From: Rouxiella badensis
GTDB taxonomy: Bacteria > Pseudomonadota > Gammaproteobacteria > Enterobacterales > Enterobacteriaceae
NCBI RefSeq assembly: GCF_002093665.1
Contig: NZ_MRWE01000037.1
Coordinates: forward strand, 1 to 48,811
Length of the DNA: 48,811 nt
Direction: 5' to 3'
Positions 7,327 to 16,877 of this stretch are shown here, in pieces (the first letter of the stretch is position 1; each line of letters opens with the position of its first letter). Below the pieces are notes generated by a model. That model was not told the origin of the DNA. It ran no database searches and worked only from the letters and a program-made list of their open reading frames with translations. Position numbers and translations under genes: made by a program.

Positions 7327-9072
7327 TTAACGCTTTCTGCGCGCTTCGGTAATGGCTCTGACTTCTTCCCGCTCTTCGGCACTCAAGCCTTCAGTTCGTG
7401 AGCGGGCAATCAATGTTTCTAGCCTTTGTACCAGTGCTGAATCGAACAAATGGTCCAACGCGTCCAGGAATGTTTTTTCTGCAATGTCCCTATCTGCTAT
7501 ATCGTCCCACATTGCCAGGATTTCAAGCTGTGGGCCGAATTTATTATCGCGGTACATCTCCAGCAACTGGCCTGTTTTCAGGCCTGGCTGTGCGTTGCAG
7601 ATGTCGGCCAGTTCTTTCAGCAAATCAAGACCTGGAAGTTTTGATTGCTCTAAACCTTGCAACGAGGGTATAAGTGTAGCCAGTTGTGGATTTTGTACCA
7701 GTAACCCTATCAGTATACGCATGGTTGTGCGTTTTAGCTGGGGCGCCTGGTAGCTATTTGCACTCTCCGCCGGTTTCGGCATCAGTTTTTCCAGCTGGCT
7801 ATCATCTAAAATCCCGAGTTTGTTCCCCAACTGCTGACGCAAGTACAGCCGCAGCGTCTCGCCTGGCACCTGACTTATCAGCGGCAGCGCGAGCATGCTC
7901 AGCTTGGTGCGCCCTTCAGGACTGCTCAGGTCGACCTGCGGCATTAACGTGTCGAACAGGAAGGTCGAAATCGAATGCGCCTCTTCCATACGTTGTTCGA
8001 ACGCCTGCTTGCCCTCTTTACGCACCAGCGTATCCGGGTCTTCGCCGTCGGGTAAAAACATAAAGCGCAGCTGACGGCCATCCTGCAAATAGGGCAGGGC
8101 CGTTTCCAGCGCACGCCATGCTGCTTCACGCCCCGCACGGTCGCCGTCGTAACAGCAAATCACCGTGTCGGTTGCGCGGAACAACAGTTGAATGTGTTCA
8201 GCCGTGGTGGAGGTGCCCAGCGACGCAACGGCATAATCGATGCCAAACTGCGCCAGCGCGACGACGTCCATATACCCCTCAACCACCAGAAGTCGGGCAG
8301 GAGTAGGGTGATTCAACTGTGCTTCATAAAGGCCATACAACTGGCGGCCTTTATGGAAAATCTCGGTTTCCGGTGAGTTGAGGTATTTGGGTAATGCGTC
8401 ACCCAGCACTCGTCCACCAAACGCAATGACCCGGCCGCGCTTATCGCGGATAGGAAACATGACACGTTCGCGAAACCGGTCATAACTGCGTCCTTGTTCG
8501 TTGGTAATCAACATGCCAGCGTCGGTCAGAGAGCTTCTGTCGTCGGCCGTTTTACCAAAGCGCTTTAGCGCGTTGTCCCAACCCGCAGGGGCGAAACCGA
8601 TGGCAAAATGATTGATAACCTCATCGCTTAAACCGCGTTGAGCCAGATAGTCGCGGGCAGGTGCCCCGGCAGGCTGCTTAAGTGACTGCTGATAGAAGGC
8701 GCTGAGCGGCTCCATCAACTGGTAAAGACTTTGACGCTGATGACGTTCCATCGGAGTCGGGCCGGTGCCAACTTCATACGGCACTTCCAGACCTTGCATG
8801 GTCGCCAGTTCCTCGATGCACTCAACAAACTCGAGTCTGTCGTAGTTCATCAGGAAGTCGACGGCGTTGCCGTGTGCTCCACAGCCGAAACAATGATAAA
8901 ACTGCTTATCGCCGTTTACGGTGAATGAGGGTGTTTTCTCATGGTGAAATGGGCAGCACGCGTGATAATTCTTGCCTTGTTTCTTGAGCTTTACCCGAGC
9001 ATCGATGAGATCGACAATATCGGTACGAGCCAGCAAGTCATTGATAAAAACGCGCGGAATTCTCCCAGCCAT
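7327..9072 (-). CDS. dnaG: DNA primase
   Basis: Synthesises RNA primers for the replication fork. The 581-residue protein, identical in length to E. coli DnaG, starts MAGRIPRVFINDLL at ATG 9072. A GTG at 9087 would add five residues but lacks family support. The N-terminal zinc ribbon uses Cys40, His43, Cys61 and Cys64. The TOPRIM core has LVVEGYMDV near residue 265 and CYDGDRAG near 308, giving the metal-binding Glu and Asp residues. The C-terminal domain that binds DnaB helicase follows. Second gene of the rpsU operon, downstream of an attenuator. Confidence 0.98.
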   Translation of the reverse strand: MAGRIPRVFINDLLARTDIVDLIDARVKLKKQGKNYHACCPFHHEKTPSFTVNGDKQFYHCFGCGAHGNAVDFLMNYDRLEFVECIEELATMQGLEVPYEVGTGPTPMERHQRQSLYQLMEPLSAFYQQSLKQPAGAPARDYLAQRGLSDEVINHFAIGFAPAGWDNALKRFGKTADDRSSLTDAGMLITNEQGRSYDRFRERVMFPIRDKRGRVIAFGGRVLGDALPKYLNSPETEIFHKGRQLYGLYEAQLNHPTPARLLVVEGYMDVVALAQFGIDYAVASLGTSTTAEHIQLLFRATDTVICCYDGDRAGREAAWRALETALPYLQDGRQLRFMFLPDGEDPDTLVRKEGKQAFEQRMEEAHSISTFLFDTLMPQVDLSSPEGRTKLSMLALPLISQVPGETLRLYLRQQLGNKLGILDDSQLEKLMPKPAESANSYQAPQLKRTTMRILIGLLVQNPQLATLIPSLQGLEQSKLPGLDLLKELADICNAQPGLKTGQLLEMYRDNKFGPQLEILAMWDDIADRDIAEKTFLDALDHLFDSALVQRLETLIARSRTEGLSAEEREEVRAITEARRKR

Positions 9073-9161
9073 AAGCCCCTTACTCACTTACCCTTTAATC
9101 AGTCGCGCTGCTGCGCTTGCCGCATCACGAAATTTATTGGGTGTAGCCTATAAACGAGAAC

Positions 9162-9194
9162 AAGCCGCGCATTCCTTTCGGAAAGCACGGCCTT
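9162..9194 (-). terminator. rpsU-dnaG intercistronic attenuator
   Basis: The minus strand forms AAGGCCGTGCTTTCC, a GAAA loop, then GGAATGCGCGGCTT, followed by GTTCTC. The hairpin closely resembles the known partial terminator T1 between E. coli rpsU and dnaG, which lowers primase synthesis relative to S21. Confidence 0.8.
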
Positions 9195-9262
9195 CGTATG
9201 CAACTACTCGGTCTGCGCGTTTTAAAAAACAGTATCACGCGGGTGGGGTTGCCCCCGAAGAA

Positions 9263-9511
<249 letters not shown>

Positions 9512-9547
9512 CTAGCGTTGTGCCAGCTCATTTCAAAATGGTGCGGA

Positions 9548-9577
9548 ATTTTACTCCAACTTGCCTAGCCTTGTAAA
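9548..9577 (-). promoter_or_regulatory. Sigma-70 promoter of rpsU-dnaG-rpoD
   Basis: On the minus strand TTTACA (9572-9577) and TAAAAT (9548-9553) are separated by 18 bases. The block resembles the E. coli rpsU promoter. The rest of the 347-base divergent gap (9479-9825) holds no gene; no LexA box was identified by eye. Confidence 0.65.
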
Positions 9578-9776
9578 GCCCAATGGCAAATTGAAACAGG
9601 CGCATTACAATCCATTTATCGATGGACTGTGCGCTCGCTTTTGCGTCGGCCGCCGATTATATACCAATCAATTTGAATTGCTCGACATTAATCATTGATT
9701 TGTGCAAAAAGCTGGCGATTGTGCGCATAAAACGCGCGTTCTGACGTCGACGATGTAATACCGTCGGCGGGTTATG

Positions 9777-9785
9777 TGCTAGACT
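9777..9785 (+). promoter_or_regulatory. Possible extended -10 of the tsaD promoter
   Basis: TGCTAGACT fits the extended -10 pattern TGnTAnnnT and lies 40 bases before the tsaD start codon. No clear -35 box is needed for such a promoter. Assigned by eye only. Confidence 0.35.
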
Positions 9786-9825
9786 ACGCGCCGCGAGATA
9801 GCGCGAAAACATGATGGAAAGAGTG

Positions 9826-10839
9826 ATGCGAGTACTGGGTATTGAAACGTCCTGCGATGAAACCGGCATTGCAATTTACGACACCGAAAACGGGTTATTG
9901 GCTAATCAACTGTATAGTCAGGTAAAACTGCACGCTGACTACGGTGGTGTGGTGCCAGAATTGGCCTCACGCGACCACGTGCGCAAGACGTTGCCCCTGA
10001 TCAAGGAAGCGCTGAAAGAGGCTAACCTTAGCGCTGCCGATATCGACGGTGTGGCCTATACGGCCGGTCCGGGACTGGTTGGCGCGCTGCTGGTCGGTGC
10101 CACTATCGGGCGCTCTCTGGCGTTTGCCTGGAACGTTCCCGCTATCCCCGTTCACCATATGGAAGGGCATCTTTTAGCCCCTATGCTCGAAGATAACCCG
10201 CCTGAATTCCCCTTTGTGGCGCTGCTGGTTTCTGGTGGTCACACCCAGCTCATTAGCGTTACCGGCATTGGCGAATACACTCTGCTCGGTGAGTCAATTG
10301 ACGACGCAGCGGGTGAGGCCTTTGATAAAACAGCAAAACTGCTGGGTCTGGATTACCCCGGTGGTCCATTGCTGTCGAAAATGGCCCAGCAGGGCGTGGC
10401 CGGACGCTTCACGTTCCCGCGTCCGATGACCGATCGCCCAGGGCTCGATTTCAGCTTCTCGGGGCTGAAAACCTTTGCTGCCAACACGATTCGCGGTAAT
10501 GAAAACGATGCCCAGACTCACGCCGATATCGCCCGCGCCTTCGAAGATGCGGTGGTCGATACCCTGGCTATCAAGTGTAAAAGAGCGTTAGAGCAGACCG
10601 GCTTCAAGCGTCTGGTGATGGCGGGGGGCGTAAGTGCAAACCGCACGCTGCGCAGTAAACTGGCTGAGGTCATGGAAAAACGCGGTGGAGAAGTGTTTTA
10701 TGCGCGCCCTGAATTCTGTACCGATAACGGCGCGATGATTGCCTATGCGGGCATGGTGCGTTTGAAAACCAGCGCGAATACAGATTTGAGTATTTCTGTA
10801 CGCCCTCGATGGCCTCTGGATGAACTCGCGCCTGTGTAA
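9826..10839 (+). CDS. tsaD: tRNA N6-threonylcarbamoyladenosine transferase catalytic subunit
   Basis: Transfers the threonylcarbamoyl group to A37 of ANN-decoding tRNAs, working with TsaB, TsaE and TsaC. The 337-residue protein starts [14 protein letters not shown] at ATG 9826 and equals E. coli TsaD in length. An in-frame ATG at 9811 is rejected because GGAAAGAG sits correctly before 9826. The metal site HMEGH provides His111 and His115. SGGHTQL and the C-terminal [12 protein letters not shown] complete the ASKHA fold. It is divergent from rpsU. Confidence 0.98.
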   Translation: MRVLGIETSCDETGIAIYDTENGLLANQLYSQVKLHADYGGVVPELASRDHVRKTLPLIKEALKEANLSAADIDGVAYTAGPGLVGALLVGATIGRSLAFAWNVPAIPVHHMEGHLLAPMLEDNPPEFPFVALLVSGGHTQLISVTGIGEYTLLGESIDDAAGEAFDKTAKLLGLDYPGGPLLSKMAQQGVAGRFTFPRPMTDRPGLDFSFSGLKTFAANTIRGNENDAQTHADIARAFEDAVVDTLAIKCKRALEQTGFKRLVMAGGVSANRTLRSKLAEVMEKRGGEVFYARPEFCTDNGAMIAYAGMVRLKTSANTDLSISVRPRWPLDELAPV

Positions 10840-10943
10840 GGCGAGTGACCAGGGTATTGCTGACTTGCTTCGAAACAGGGACCGGCGTCAGGCGACTTGT
10901 CTCTCAATGTCTAACGCAAGCTTTGTATGACGCGCCGGAAACT

Positions 10944-10971
10944 AAAAAACGACCCTTGAGGTCGTTTTTTT
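10944..10971. terminator. Bidirectional terminator between tsaD and plsY
   Basis: AAAAAACGACC pairs with GGTCGTTTTTT around a 5-base loop. It gives T runs on both strands and lies immediately next to the plsY stop codon. Confidence 0.85.
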
Positions 10972-10978
10972 ATGTCGG

Positions 10979-11620
10979 CTATTTGTTACTTTTCGCTTCT
11001 TCGGCGGCTTTTCTGGCCGCTTTCTTCTCTTTCAGCCGCGTCCAGATTTTGGTTTCCTGACCGCGCCACAGACGTTGAATATTGTCATGATGGCGAAGCA
11101 GTATCAGGCACGAAAGCATGGCGACGGGGAAGGTAAACTGTGGTTTGAACCACCAGACATAAAAAGGCGCAATCAGCGCACTGATAATCGCGCCGAGCGA
11201 GGAGTAGCCGCTCAGCAGCACCGTTAACAGCCAGGTGCCGGTCATCAGTCCGGTCAGGTCCCAGCCGATGGGGGCAATGGCGCCTAACGCGGTCGCCACA
11301 CCTTTACCGCCCTTGAAGCGGAAAAAGACGGGATAAATATGACCAACGCAGGCCGCGATTGCCGTTAGGCCAAGATACATCGGGGTCACGTTGAGCTTAT
11401 AGGCCACCCACACCGGCATCATGCCCTTCAAAATGTCGAAGACCAGCACGGTGGCTGCCGCTGCTTTACCCCCCACTCTCAGGACGTTAGTAGCGCCCGG
11501 ATTGCCGGAGCCTTGGGTTCGGGGATCGGGTAATCTAGCCAGGCGGCAGACCAGAATAGCACTGGAAATCGAGCCGCAAAGGTAGGCGAAAATAATCATT
11601 CCAAGCGCGGTTGCACTCAT
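10979..11620 (-). CDS. plsY: Acyl-phosphate:glycerol-3-phosphate acyltransferase
   Basis: An inner-membrane enzyme that acylates glycerol-3-phosphate from acyl-phosphate, making lysophosphatidate for phospholipids. The 213-residue protein has about five membrane helices. The three catalytic loops are visible as [11 protein letters not shown] near residue 37, then [17 protein letters not shown] near residue 94, and RHHDNIQRL near residue 178. The C-terminal tail is Lys-, Glu- and Ala-rich and soluble. It is divergent from folB. The later PlsC in this window carries out the next acylation step. Confidence 0.95.
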   Translation of the reverse strand: MSATALGMIIFAYLCGSISSAILVCRLARLPDPRTQGSGNPGATNVLRVGGKAAAATVLVFDILKGMMPVWVAYKLNVTPMYLGLTAIAACVGHIYPVFFRFKGGKGVATALGAIAPIGWDLTGLMTGTWLLTVLLSGYSSLGAIISALIAPFYVWWFKPQFTFPVAMLSCLILLRHHDNIQRLWRGQETKIWTRLKEKKAARKAAEEAKSNK

Positions 11621-11692
11621 AAAAGCAATTCCGTCTATTAGGGGTCGTTTTAATCACAACATCCATGGATAATACGCATTTTCCGCTGGAAG

Positions 11693-11732
11693 TGGTATAC
11701 CCATCATCCTTCAAGCCGCAGGTAAGTAAGCT
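11693..11732. repeat. Possible ERIC-element end fragment
   Basis: GTGGTATACCCATCATCC followed by TTCAAGCCGCAG resembles the outer end of ERIC elements. The central part and the other arm are absent, replaced by unrelated sequence. It lies in the divergent plsY-folB gap and is probably a deletion remnant. Confidence 0.4.
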
Positions 11733-11795
11733 CTCTCACTGCATTTTGGAATTGATCGGGCAACTCCGGCAAGGCCTAAAACGGAGAAACGCGTG

Positions 11796-12155
11796 ATGGA
11801 TATCGTATTTATAGAACAACTTAATGTAATCACCACAATCGGCGCTTTTGACTGGGAACAAACCATTCAGCAGAAGCTGGTGTTCGATATCGAACTTGCC
11901 TGGGACAACCGAAAGTCCGCCAAGAGCGATGACGTGAATGACTGTCTAAGCTATGCAGACGTCAGCGACGTGGTTATCCAACATGTCACTTCCCACAGCT
12001 TTGCACTGGTCGAGAGAGTGGCCGAAGAGGTCGCAAGCCTGCTGATGGCGCGCTTCAATACCCCGTGGGTCAAAATTAAATTAAGTAAGCCTGGCGCCAT
12101 TGCTCATGCGGCGAATGTCGGCGTGATTATTGAGCGTGGAACGCGCAGTAAATAA
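11796..12155 (+). CDS. folB: Dihydroneopterin aldolase
   Basis: Converts 7,8-dihydroneopterin to 6-hydroxymethyl-dihydropterin and glycolaldehyde in folate synthesis; it also epimerises. The 119-residue protein begins MDIVFIEQLNVITTIG and is near-identical in layout to E. coli FolB. The catalytic lysine lies in VKIKLSKPGA near residue 100, and the substrate Glu is in FALVERVAEE. GTG 11793 directly precedes ATG 11796; family alignment favours the ATG. GGAG lies nine bases upstream. Confidence 0.96.
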   Translation: MDIVFIEQLNVITTIGAFDWEQTIQQKLVFDIELAWDNRKSAKSDDVNDCLSYADVSDVVIQHVTSHSFALVERVAEEVASLLMARFNTPWVKIKLSKPGAIAHAANVGVIIERGTRSK

Positions 12156-12335
12156 ATTTTCGTTTAAATTATCCTTTTAAAAGTATAAGTTGAAAAACTG
12201 CTGTCATAATAAAGCATTACTAATGACCACGTTCAGATGTTGTATTTAGGGTAAAACTAGGCAAATTCTTAATTTTGTCTTAAGCGCTACGCATTTTGCG
12301 TTTTAAATGAATCTCTCTCTGGGGCAGGGAATATT

Positions 12336-13163
12336 ATGGTAACTGAAGGCCATCAGCTATTAATTGCGCTGATTTTAGGTATCGTCGAGGGCTTGACTGA
12401 ATTCTTACCTGTATCGTCAACCGGACATTTGATTATCGCCGGTAACCTGATGGGTTACACCGATGATAAATCTAAAGTTTTTGAAGTTATCATCCAGCTA
12501 GGGTCTATTCTTGCCGTTGTCGTGATGTTCTGGCGTCGTCTGTTTGGGCTGATTGGCATTCATTTTGGTAAGAAGGTCGAGCATGAAGGAATAGGTAAGG
12601 GTCATCTTACCCTGCTGCATATTATTCTGGGTATGCTTCCGGCAGTCGTAATTGGCCTGGTGTTTAGCCATGATATTAAGGCGCTTTTCGAGCCTAAATA
12701 TGTCATGTATGCGCTGGTGGTCGGGGGTATCTATATTCTCATCGCTGAATGGGTAAAGCCGAAATTCCCGAAAGCGGTCGGCGTTGATGATATTACTTAC
12801 CTTCAGGCATTCCTGATTGGTTGTTTCCAGTGTCTTGCGCTGTGGCCGGGATTCTCACGTTCAGGCGCAACTATCGGCGGTGGGCTGCTGATGGGCGTGA
12901 GCCGCTATGCCGCCTCTGAATATTCCTTCCTGCTTGCGGTTCCGATGATGTTGGGCGCCAGCGCGCTCGATCTCTATAAGAATCACTCGATTCTGAGCTG
13001 GTCTGACTTACCGATGTTTGCCGTCGGCTTCGTTACCGCGTTTATCGTGGCGCTGATTGCGATTAAAACCTTCCTGGCATTGATCAAACGTATTTCGTTT
13101 GTGCCGTTCGCCATTTATCGTTTCGTGGTCGCGGCGCTGGTCTATTGGGTATTCCTGACCTGA
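12336..13163 (+). CDS. uppP: Undecaprenyl-diphosphatase
   Basis: Dephosphorylates undecaprenyl diphosphate to regenerate the lipid carrier for peptidoglycan and O-antigen; it confers bacitracin tolerance when abundant. The 275-residue integral membrane protein has about eight helices. Signature 1, [14 protein letters not shown], covers residues 18-31 and holds Glu and Ser/His catalytic residues. Signature 2, [13 protein letters not shown], is near residue 171 with the essential Arg. The start at ATG 12336 follows CAGGGA. The 180-base gap after folB is AT-rich and probably holds its promoter; no gene is seen there. Confidence 0.97.
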   Translation: MVTEGHQLLIALILGIVEGLTEFLPVSSTGHLIIAGNLMGYTDDKSKVFEVIIQLGSILAVVVMFWRRLFGLIGIHFGKKVEHEGIGKGHLTLLHIILGMLPAVVIGLVFSHDIKALFEPKYVMYALVVGGIYILIAEWVKPKFPKAVGVDDITYLQAFLIGCFQCLALWPGFSRSGATIGGGLLMGVSRYAASEYSFLLAVPMMLGASALDLYKNHSILSWSDLPMFAVGFVTAFIVALIAIKTFLALIKRISFVPFAIYRFVVAALVYWVFLT

Positions 13164-13180
13164 TAGAGTGAGAAAGCATT

Positions 13181-13206
13181 AAAAAACCCGCCTCGGCGGG
13201 TTTTTT
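13181..13206. terminator. Bidirectional terminator between uppP and cca
   Basis: AAAAAACCCGCC pairs with GGCGGGTTTTTT around a very short loop. It lies between the convergent stop codons, with T runs on both strands. Confidence 0.9.
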
Positions 13207-13232
13207 GTTTTCTGATGACGATAAGTCGATAT

Positions 13233-14471
13233 TTAGCGGGCCAGGATTTCCTGATGCTCCCGCCATTCAGCAATCGCGGCAACGCGACGTTTGCTGAGTT
13301 CTTCACGAATGGCCATACCCTGCAAACCTGACTCCACAACCTCTTTGATCGATACGCTGTTAGCAGCGGCAAACGCGGCGCGCACATAATCGCCCTGCGG
13401 ATAGGGATTACGCTCAAAGCCAGTTCTGCCACGGGCATCGGCCTCACTGGTCAGTATCATCTGTTCGAGGCGCTGAGGTTTACGCCAGACGTCTATGGTA
13501 TCGAACAACTTGAGCAACGTCTCGGGACGCAGTCTTTCAACGGTATGGATGAGATCGTGGAATTCCGCGACCAGCACCGCCAAATCGCGAATAGCGGTCG
13601 GCACGCGCAGCCGCTGGCACAGTCCTTCGACCAGTTTCACGCCCGCTGGACCATGGCCGTGATGGCTTGGCCAATGTTCTTTTGGCGTTAAGCCTTTACC
13701 CAGATCGTGGCATAGCGCCGAGAAGCGGATATCGACAGCTGGGCTGAGTTCTGCGGCCAGCTTTAACGTCATCAGGGTGTGTATGCCGGTGTCTATTTCT
13801 GGATGCCATTTGGCGGGCGCTGGCACACCAAATAGCGCATCGATTTCCGGGAACAGAACTTTGAGGGCGTTGCAATCACGTAACACCTGGAAATAAACCT
13901 GAGGATCTTGCGTTTGCAGCGCCTTCTCGGTTTCTTTCCAAACTCTTTCCGGGGTCAGAGCCTCAAGTTCACCGCTGGCGGCCATTTCTGTAATCAAACG
14001 CTGAGTTTCTGGCGCAATAGTAAAGCCCAGATGAGCAAAGCGAGCGGCAAAGCGCGCCAAACGCAGAACGCGTAAGGGGTCTTCACCGAAGGCATCGGAA
14101 ACGTGACGCAGCACGCGCGCTTCAATGTCGGCCTGCCCATGATAGGGGTCGACCAGCTCACCTTCGGCGCTGCGTGCGATGGCATTGATGGTTAAATCAC
14201 GGCGCATCAGGTCCTGCTCGAGCGTGACGTCCGGCGAGGCATAGCAGGTAAAGCCATTATACCCAGCGCCAGACTTGCGTTCGGTGCGGGCAAGGGCATA
14301 TTCGTCGCGGCTGACAGGATGGAGGAATACCGGAAAATCTTTGCCAACCTGTTGATAGCCAAGTTCGAGCATTGCCTCGGGCGTGGAACCGACCACGACC
14401 CAATCGTGCTCACTAACGGCGAGATTTAACAGACTGTCGCGGACGGCACCGCCGACCAGATAGATTTCCAC
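13233..14471 (-). CDS. cca: Multifunctional CCA tRNA nucleotidyltransferase/phosphatase (class II)
   Basis: Adds or repairs the 3'-CCA of tRNAs, with an HD domain giving phosphatase and phosphodiesterase activity. The 412-residue protein matches E. coli length when started at GTG 14471. That start has AGGAG seven bases upstream, while the longer frame to 14498 has none. The nucleotidyltransferase motif GGAVRD is at 7-12, with acidic residues Glu21 and Asp23 (the first is Asp in E. coli). RRDLTINA and the EDPLRVLR motif follow. The HD motif is ALCHDLGKG near residue 250. Confidence 0.97.
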   Translation of the reverse strand: MEIYLVGGAVRDSLLNLAVSEHDWVVVGSTPEAMLELGYQQVGKDFPVFLHPVSRDEYALARTERKSGAGYNGFTCYASPDVTLEQDLMRRDLTINAIARSAEGELVDPYHGQADIEARVLRHVSDAFGEDPLRVLRLARFAARFAHLGFTIAPETQRLITEMAASGELEALTPERVWKETEKALQTQDPQVYFQVLRDCNALKVLFPEIDALFGVPAPAKWHPEIDTGIHTLMTLKLAAELSPAVDIRFSALCHDLGKGLTPKEHWPSHHGHGPAGVKLVEGLCQRLRVPTAIRDLAVLVAEFHDLIHTVERLRPETLLKLFDTIDVWRKPQRLEQMILTSEADARGRTGFERNPYPQGDYVRAAFAAANSVSIKEVVESGLQGMAIREELSKRRVAAIAEWREHQEILAR

Positions 14472-14609
14472 GAGATAACTCCTGATGAAGATAAACAAAC
14501 CAAAAAGGGATTAAGCCCTTATTGTAGCAAATTTGTTAACGCGATTTCTGCCTATCAGTCTGTCAACAATGCTGGATTTGGCGTGAAATGGCTGACTGGC
14601 AGCAACACG

Positions 14610-14632
14610 AAAAGGCACGTGAAGTGCCTTTT
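14610..14632 (-). terminator. Terminator downstream of ygiM
   Basis: AAAAGGCAC (14610-14618) pairs with GTGCCTTTT (14624-14632) around a 5-base loop. It lies 34 bases past the ygiM stop on the minus strand, separating ygiM from cca. Confidence 0.7.
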
Positions 14633-14666
14633 CTGAAATCAGCTTTATAGTGCGGAGTTAAGAAAC

Positions 14667-15287
14667 TCAGCTCATCCAGCGATCTTTCTTCTTGCGACGT
14701 GGAACCAGGTGAGGCAACAGCAGACCGAGGATCAGGCCAATGCCTGCCACGCCACCGCCGTACATAAACCATTGAAGAATAATGGTTCTCTGCTTGTCAT
14801 CCAGCTGGACGTTCACCGCGCTGACTTTCTTCTGCGCCACGATCAGCTGGTTTTTCAGATCCTGATTTTCTTTCTTCAGACCGTTGATAATGCTATCGCT
14901 CGAGGCAACTTTTTGCTGCATCTCGGCGGTGCGCTGGTTCCAGCTATTATCAATATTGCTCAGCTTGTCAGTCAGGGTTTTCACCTGCTGCTGAAGGTCG
15001 GGTACCTGGGTGCGCAGACTTGGCGATGTGCTCAACTGGTCGAGTGGGATCCAAGCATCGCGGCCTTTAGCGTCAACGATTTGGCCATAGTTGGTGGCAG
15101 AGTTGACGCTCTTTAAGGTGACTTCATCACCAGAATTCAGCGCACCGACAATGCGAAACTGATTGCCTGGGCCGCTGTGAATATAGGTAATCAAATCGTC
15201 GGAAATGTAGCGCTTCTCATCGGCGTGAGCGCCCCAAGTGATGCCTAAAGTGAGCAAAGCGAAACCAAAAAGGCGTAATTTATTCAT
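14667..15287 (-). CDS. ygiM: SH3-domain, coiled-coil membrane protein YgiM (TIGR04211 type)
   Basis: A 206-residue exported protein. A signal peptide covers residues 1-22 (cut near GAHA). A bacterial SH3 domain spans roughly 25-90, containing LITYIHSGPGNQFRIVG. A long coiled coil spans about 95-170, one membrane helix lies at 170-190, and a basic tail RRKKKDRW stays in the cytoplasm. This architecture matches E. coli YgiM; the biochemical role is not established. It is divergent from ygiF, as in E. coli, and is followed by cca. Confidence 0.9.
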   Translation of the reverse strand: MNKLRLFGFALLTLGITWGAHADEKRYISDDLITYIHSGPGNQFRIVGALNSGDEVTLKSVNSATNYGQIVDAKGRDAWIPLDQLSTSPSLRTQVPDLQQQVKTLTDKLSNIDNSWNQRTAEMQQKVASSDSIINGLKKENQDLKNQLIVAQKKVSAVNVQLDDKQRTIILQWFMYGGGVAGIGLILGLLLPHLVPRRKKKDRWMS

Positions 15288-15517
15288 TATTCGTCATTCT
15301 TCGTAGTTGGCGGGCCTGTGAATCAGTGCCCCATCTGTCGATAAAATTTGTGATGAACGATAGTAAGGGCAACAGTGTGACGACGCAATGCATAAACCTA
15401 AATGAGAACTATCTTACAATCCCACGAGATGCGGCTCCCGGCGGGCGTGTATGATAGAATTGCCTAAACTTTTTTAAACTAAAATGCTTTATCAGCGAAG
15501 AAGCGGTGCAAAGACTT

Positions 15518-16825
15518 ATGACCTTAGAAATAGAATTAAAATTTATTGCCACTCCTGCGGCAATTGCCGAGCTTCCTGAGCAGTTGGCTGCGTTTACCTG
15601 TGAGCACTCTGCGCCACAGAAGCTCACCAATATTTATTATGAAACGGCGGATAACCGCCTGCGTAAGCTGGATATAGGGCTGCGTATTCGCGGTTTTGAC
15701 GACAGCTACGAGATGACTATCAAGACCGCCGGAAAAGTGGTGGCGGGGCTACATCAGCGTCCTGAATACAATGTCAGTATCAAGAAGCCTGAGCTGGACC
15801 TGAGCCTGTTCCCGGCTGATATCTGGCCAGAGGGTTTCGACGTCACCGCGCTACAGGCCGAGCTGAAGCCACTGTTCCGTACTGATTTTGTGCGTGAGAA
15901 GTGGGTGATCACTTACCAGCAAAGCGAGATTGAGCTTGGCCTCGACCAAGGTCACGTGACGGCGGGTGAGCAGTCAGAGTCGCTTTCTGAAATCGAACTC
16001 GAGATCAAAAAGGGCAATACCGGTGATTTACTGGCGCTGGCGGCACTGTTGGGTAAAAACGGTGGACTGCGTCTCGGCGGCCTGAGTAAGGCGGCACGCG
16101 GTTATCATCTGGCACAGGGCAACGTGGTGCGAGAAGCGCGTGCGCTGCCTGTTTTCCACGCGGCCCCTAAAGCGACCGTAGAACAAGCTCTTAGCGGCAT
16201 GCTTGAGCTGGCGTTAAGCCACTGGCAGTATCACGAAGAGCTGTGGGTGCGTGGCGACAAAACCGCGCGTATCAGCGTTTTGCAAGGCGTTGAGGCCGTG
16301 CGCCAGACGCTGGTGATTTACGGCGGACTCATTCCACGCAAAGCCTCTACCGAGCTGCGCGCTGCGCTGACTGCATTGGCGGAAAAGCTCGAGAAGAAAG
16401 GGCTGGACGCGCAGGAAACCTGCCTCAGTGCAGACTATCTGCAATGTAAGTTAGCACTCACTTCATGGTTGGCAAACCAGGCCTGGAAGCCATTCGTCGA
16501 CGATAAGTCGCAGAAGAAGCTCGACGGCTCCTTCAAGCGATTCGCCGATATCATGCTTGGCCGCACTGCGGCAGACTTGAAAGAGGCTTTCGCCCAGTCG
16601 CTGACCGAAGAGGGATTCCGCGACCAGCTCGCGCGCCTGAAGCGCCAGGTAATCGCCTTCCACCTTCTGAGCGGAGCCTATCCTCTAGAGGAATCAATGG
16701 CTTATATTAATGTCTGGACTGAACTTCAGCAGGCTATCGTGCAGCAACAGCACGCCTGGGAAGACTCGGCTCGTCAGCACGCGGTGATGCAGACTGCGTT
16801 TTGGTTAAACGGACAACCCCGCTAA
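15518..16825 (+). CDS. ygiF: Inorganic triphosphatase (CYTH and CHAD domains)
   Basis: Hydrolyses inorganic triphosphate; the CHAD domain binds polyphosphate. The 435-residue protein begins MTLEIELKF with the CYTH signature ExExK at residues 4-8. The CYTH barrel occupies about 1-200, with RRIRG-type and LELEIK-like strands. A helical CHAD domain occupies about 215-430, with [15 protein letters not shown] and ADIMLGR. A GTG at 15506 would add four residues, but ATG 15518 matches the family. Only 52 bases separate it from glnE, suggesting co-transcription, as in E. coli. Confidence 0.95.
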   Translation: MTLEIELKFIATPAAIAELPEQLAAFTCEHSAPQKLTNIYYETADNRLRKLDIGLRIRGFDDSYEMTIKTAGKVVAGLHQRPEYNVSIKKPELDLSLFPADIWPEGFDVTALQAELKPLFRTDFVREKWVITYQQSEIELGLDQGHVTAGEQSESLSEIELEIKKGNTGDLLALAALLGKNGGLRLGGLSKAARGYHLAQGNVVREARALPVFHAAPKATVEQALSGMLELALSHWQYHEELWVRGDKTARISVLQGVEAVRQTLVIYGGLIPRKASTELRAALTALAEKLEKKGLDAQETCLSADYLQCKLALTSWLANQAWKPFVDDKSQKKLDGSFKRFADIMLGRTAADLKEAFAQSLTEEGFRDQLARLKRQVIAFHLLSGAYPLEESMAYINVWTELQQAIVQQQHAWEDSARQHAVMQTAFWLNGQPR

Positions 16826-16834
16826 TCCTAAGCC

Positions 16835-16857
16835 CGGCCTGACGCTACGTCAGGCCG
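16835..16857 (+). other. Strong intercistronic hairpin between ygiF and glnE
   Basis: CGGCCTGACG pairs perfectly over 10 bases with CGTCAGGCCG around a CTA loop. It ends 20 bases before the glnE start codon. No T run follows, so it looks more like an mRNA-processing or translation-control element than a terminator. Confidence 0.6.
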
Positions 16858-16877
16858 ATTATGAAAGGAACCCAATA

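Noticed and set aside
13233-14471. Loss of a catalytic Asp in Cca (Glu21 instead of Asp)
   Set aside because: Glu is an acceptable carboxylate here and, from memory, is usual in related genera; the rest of the active site is intact.
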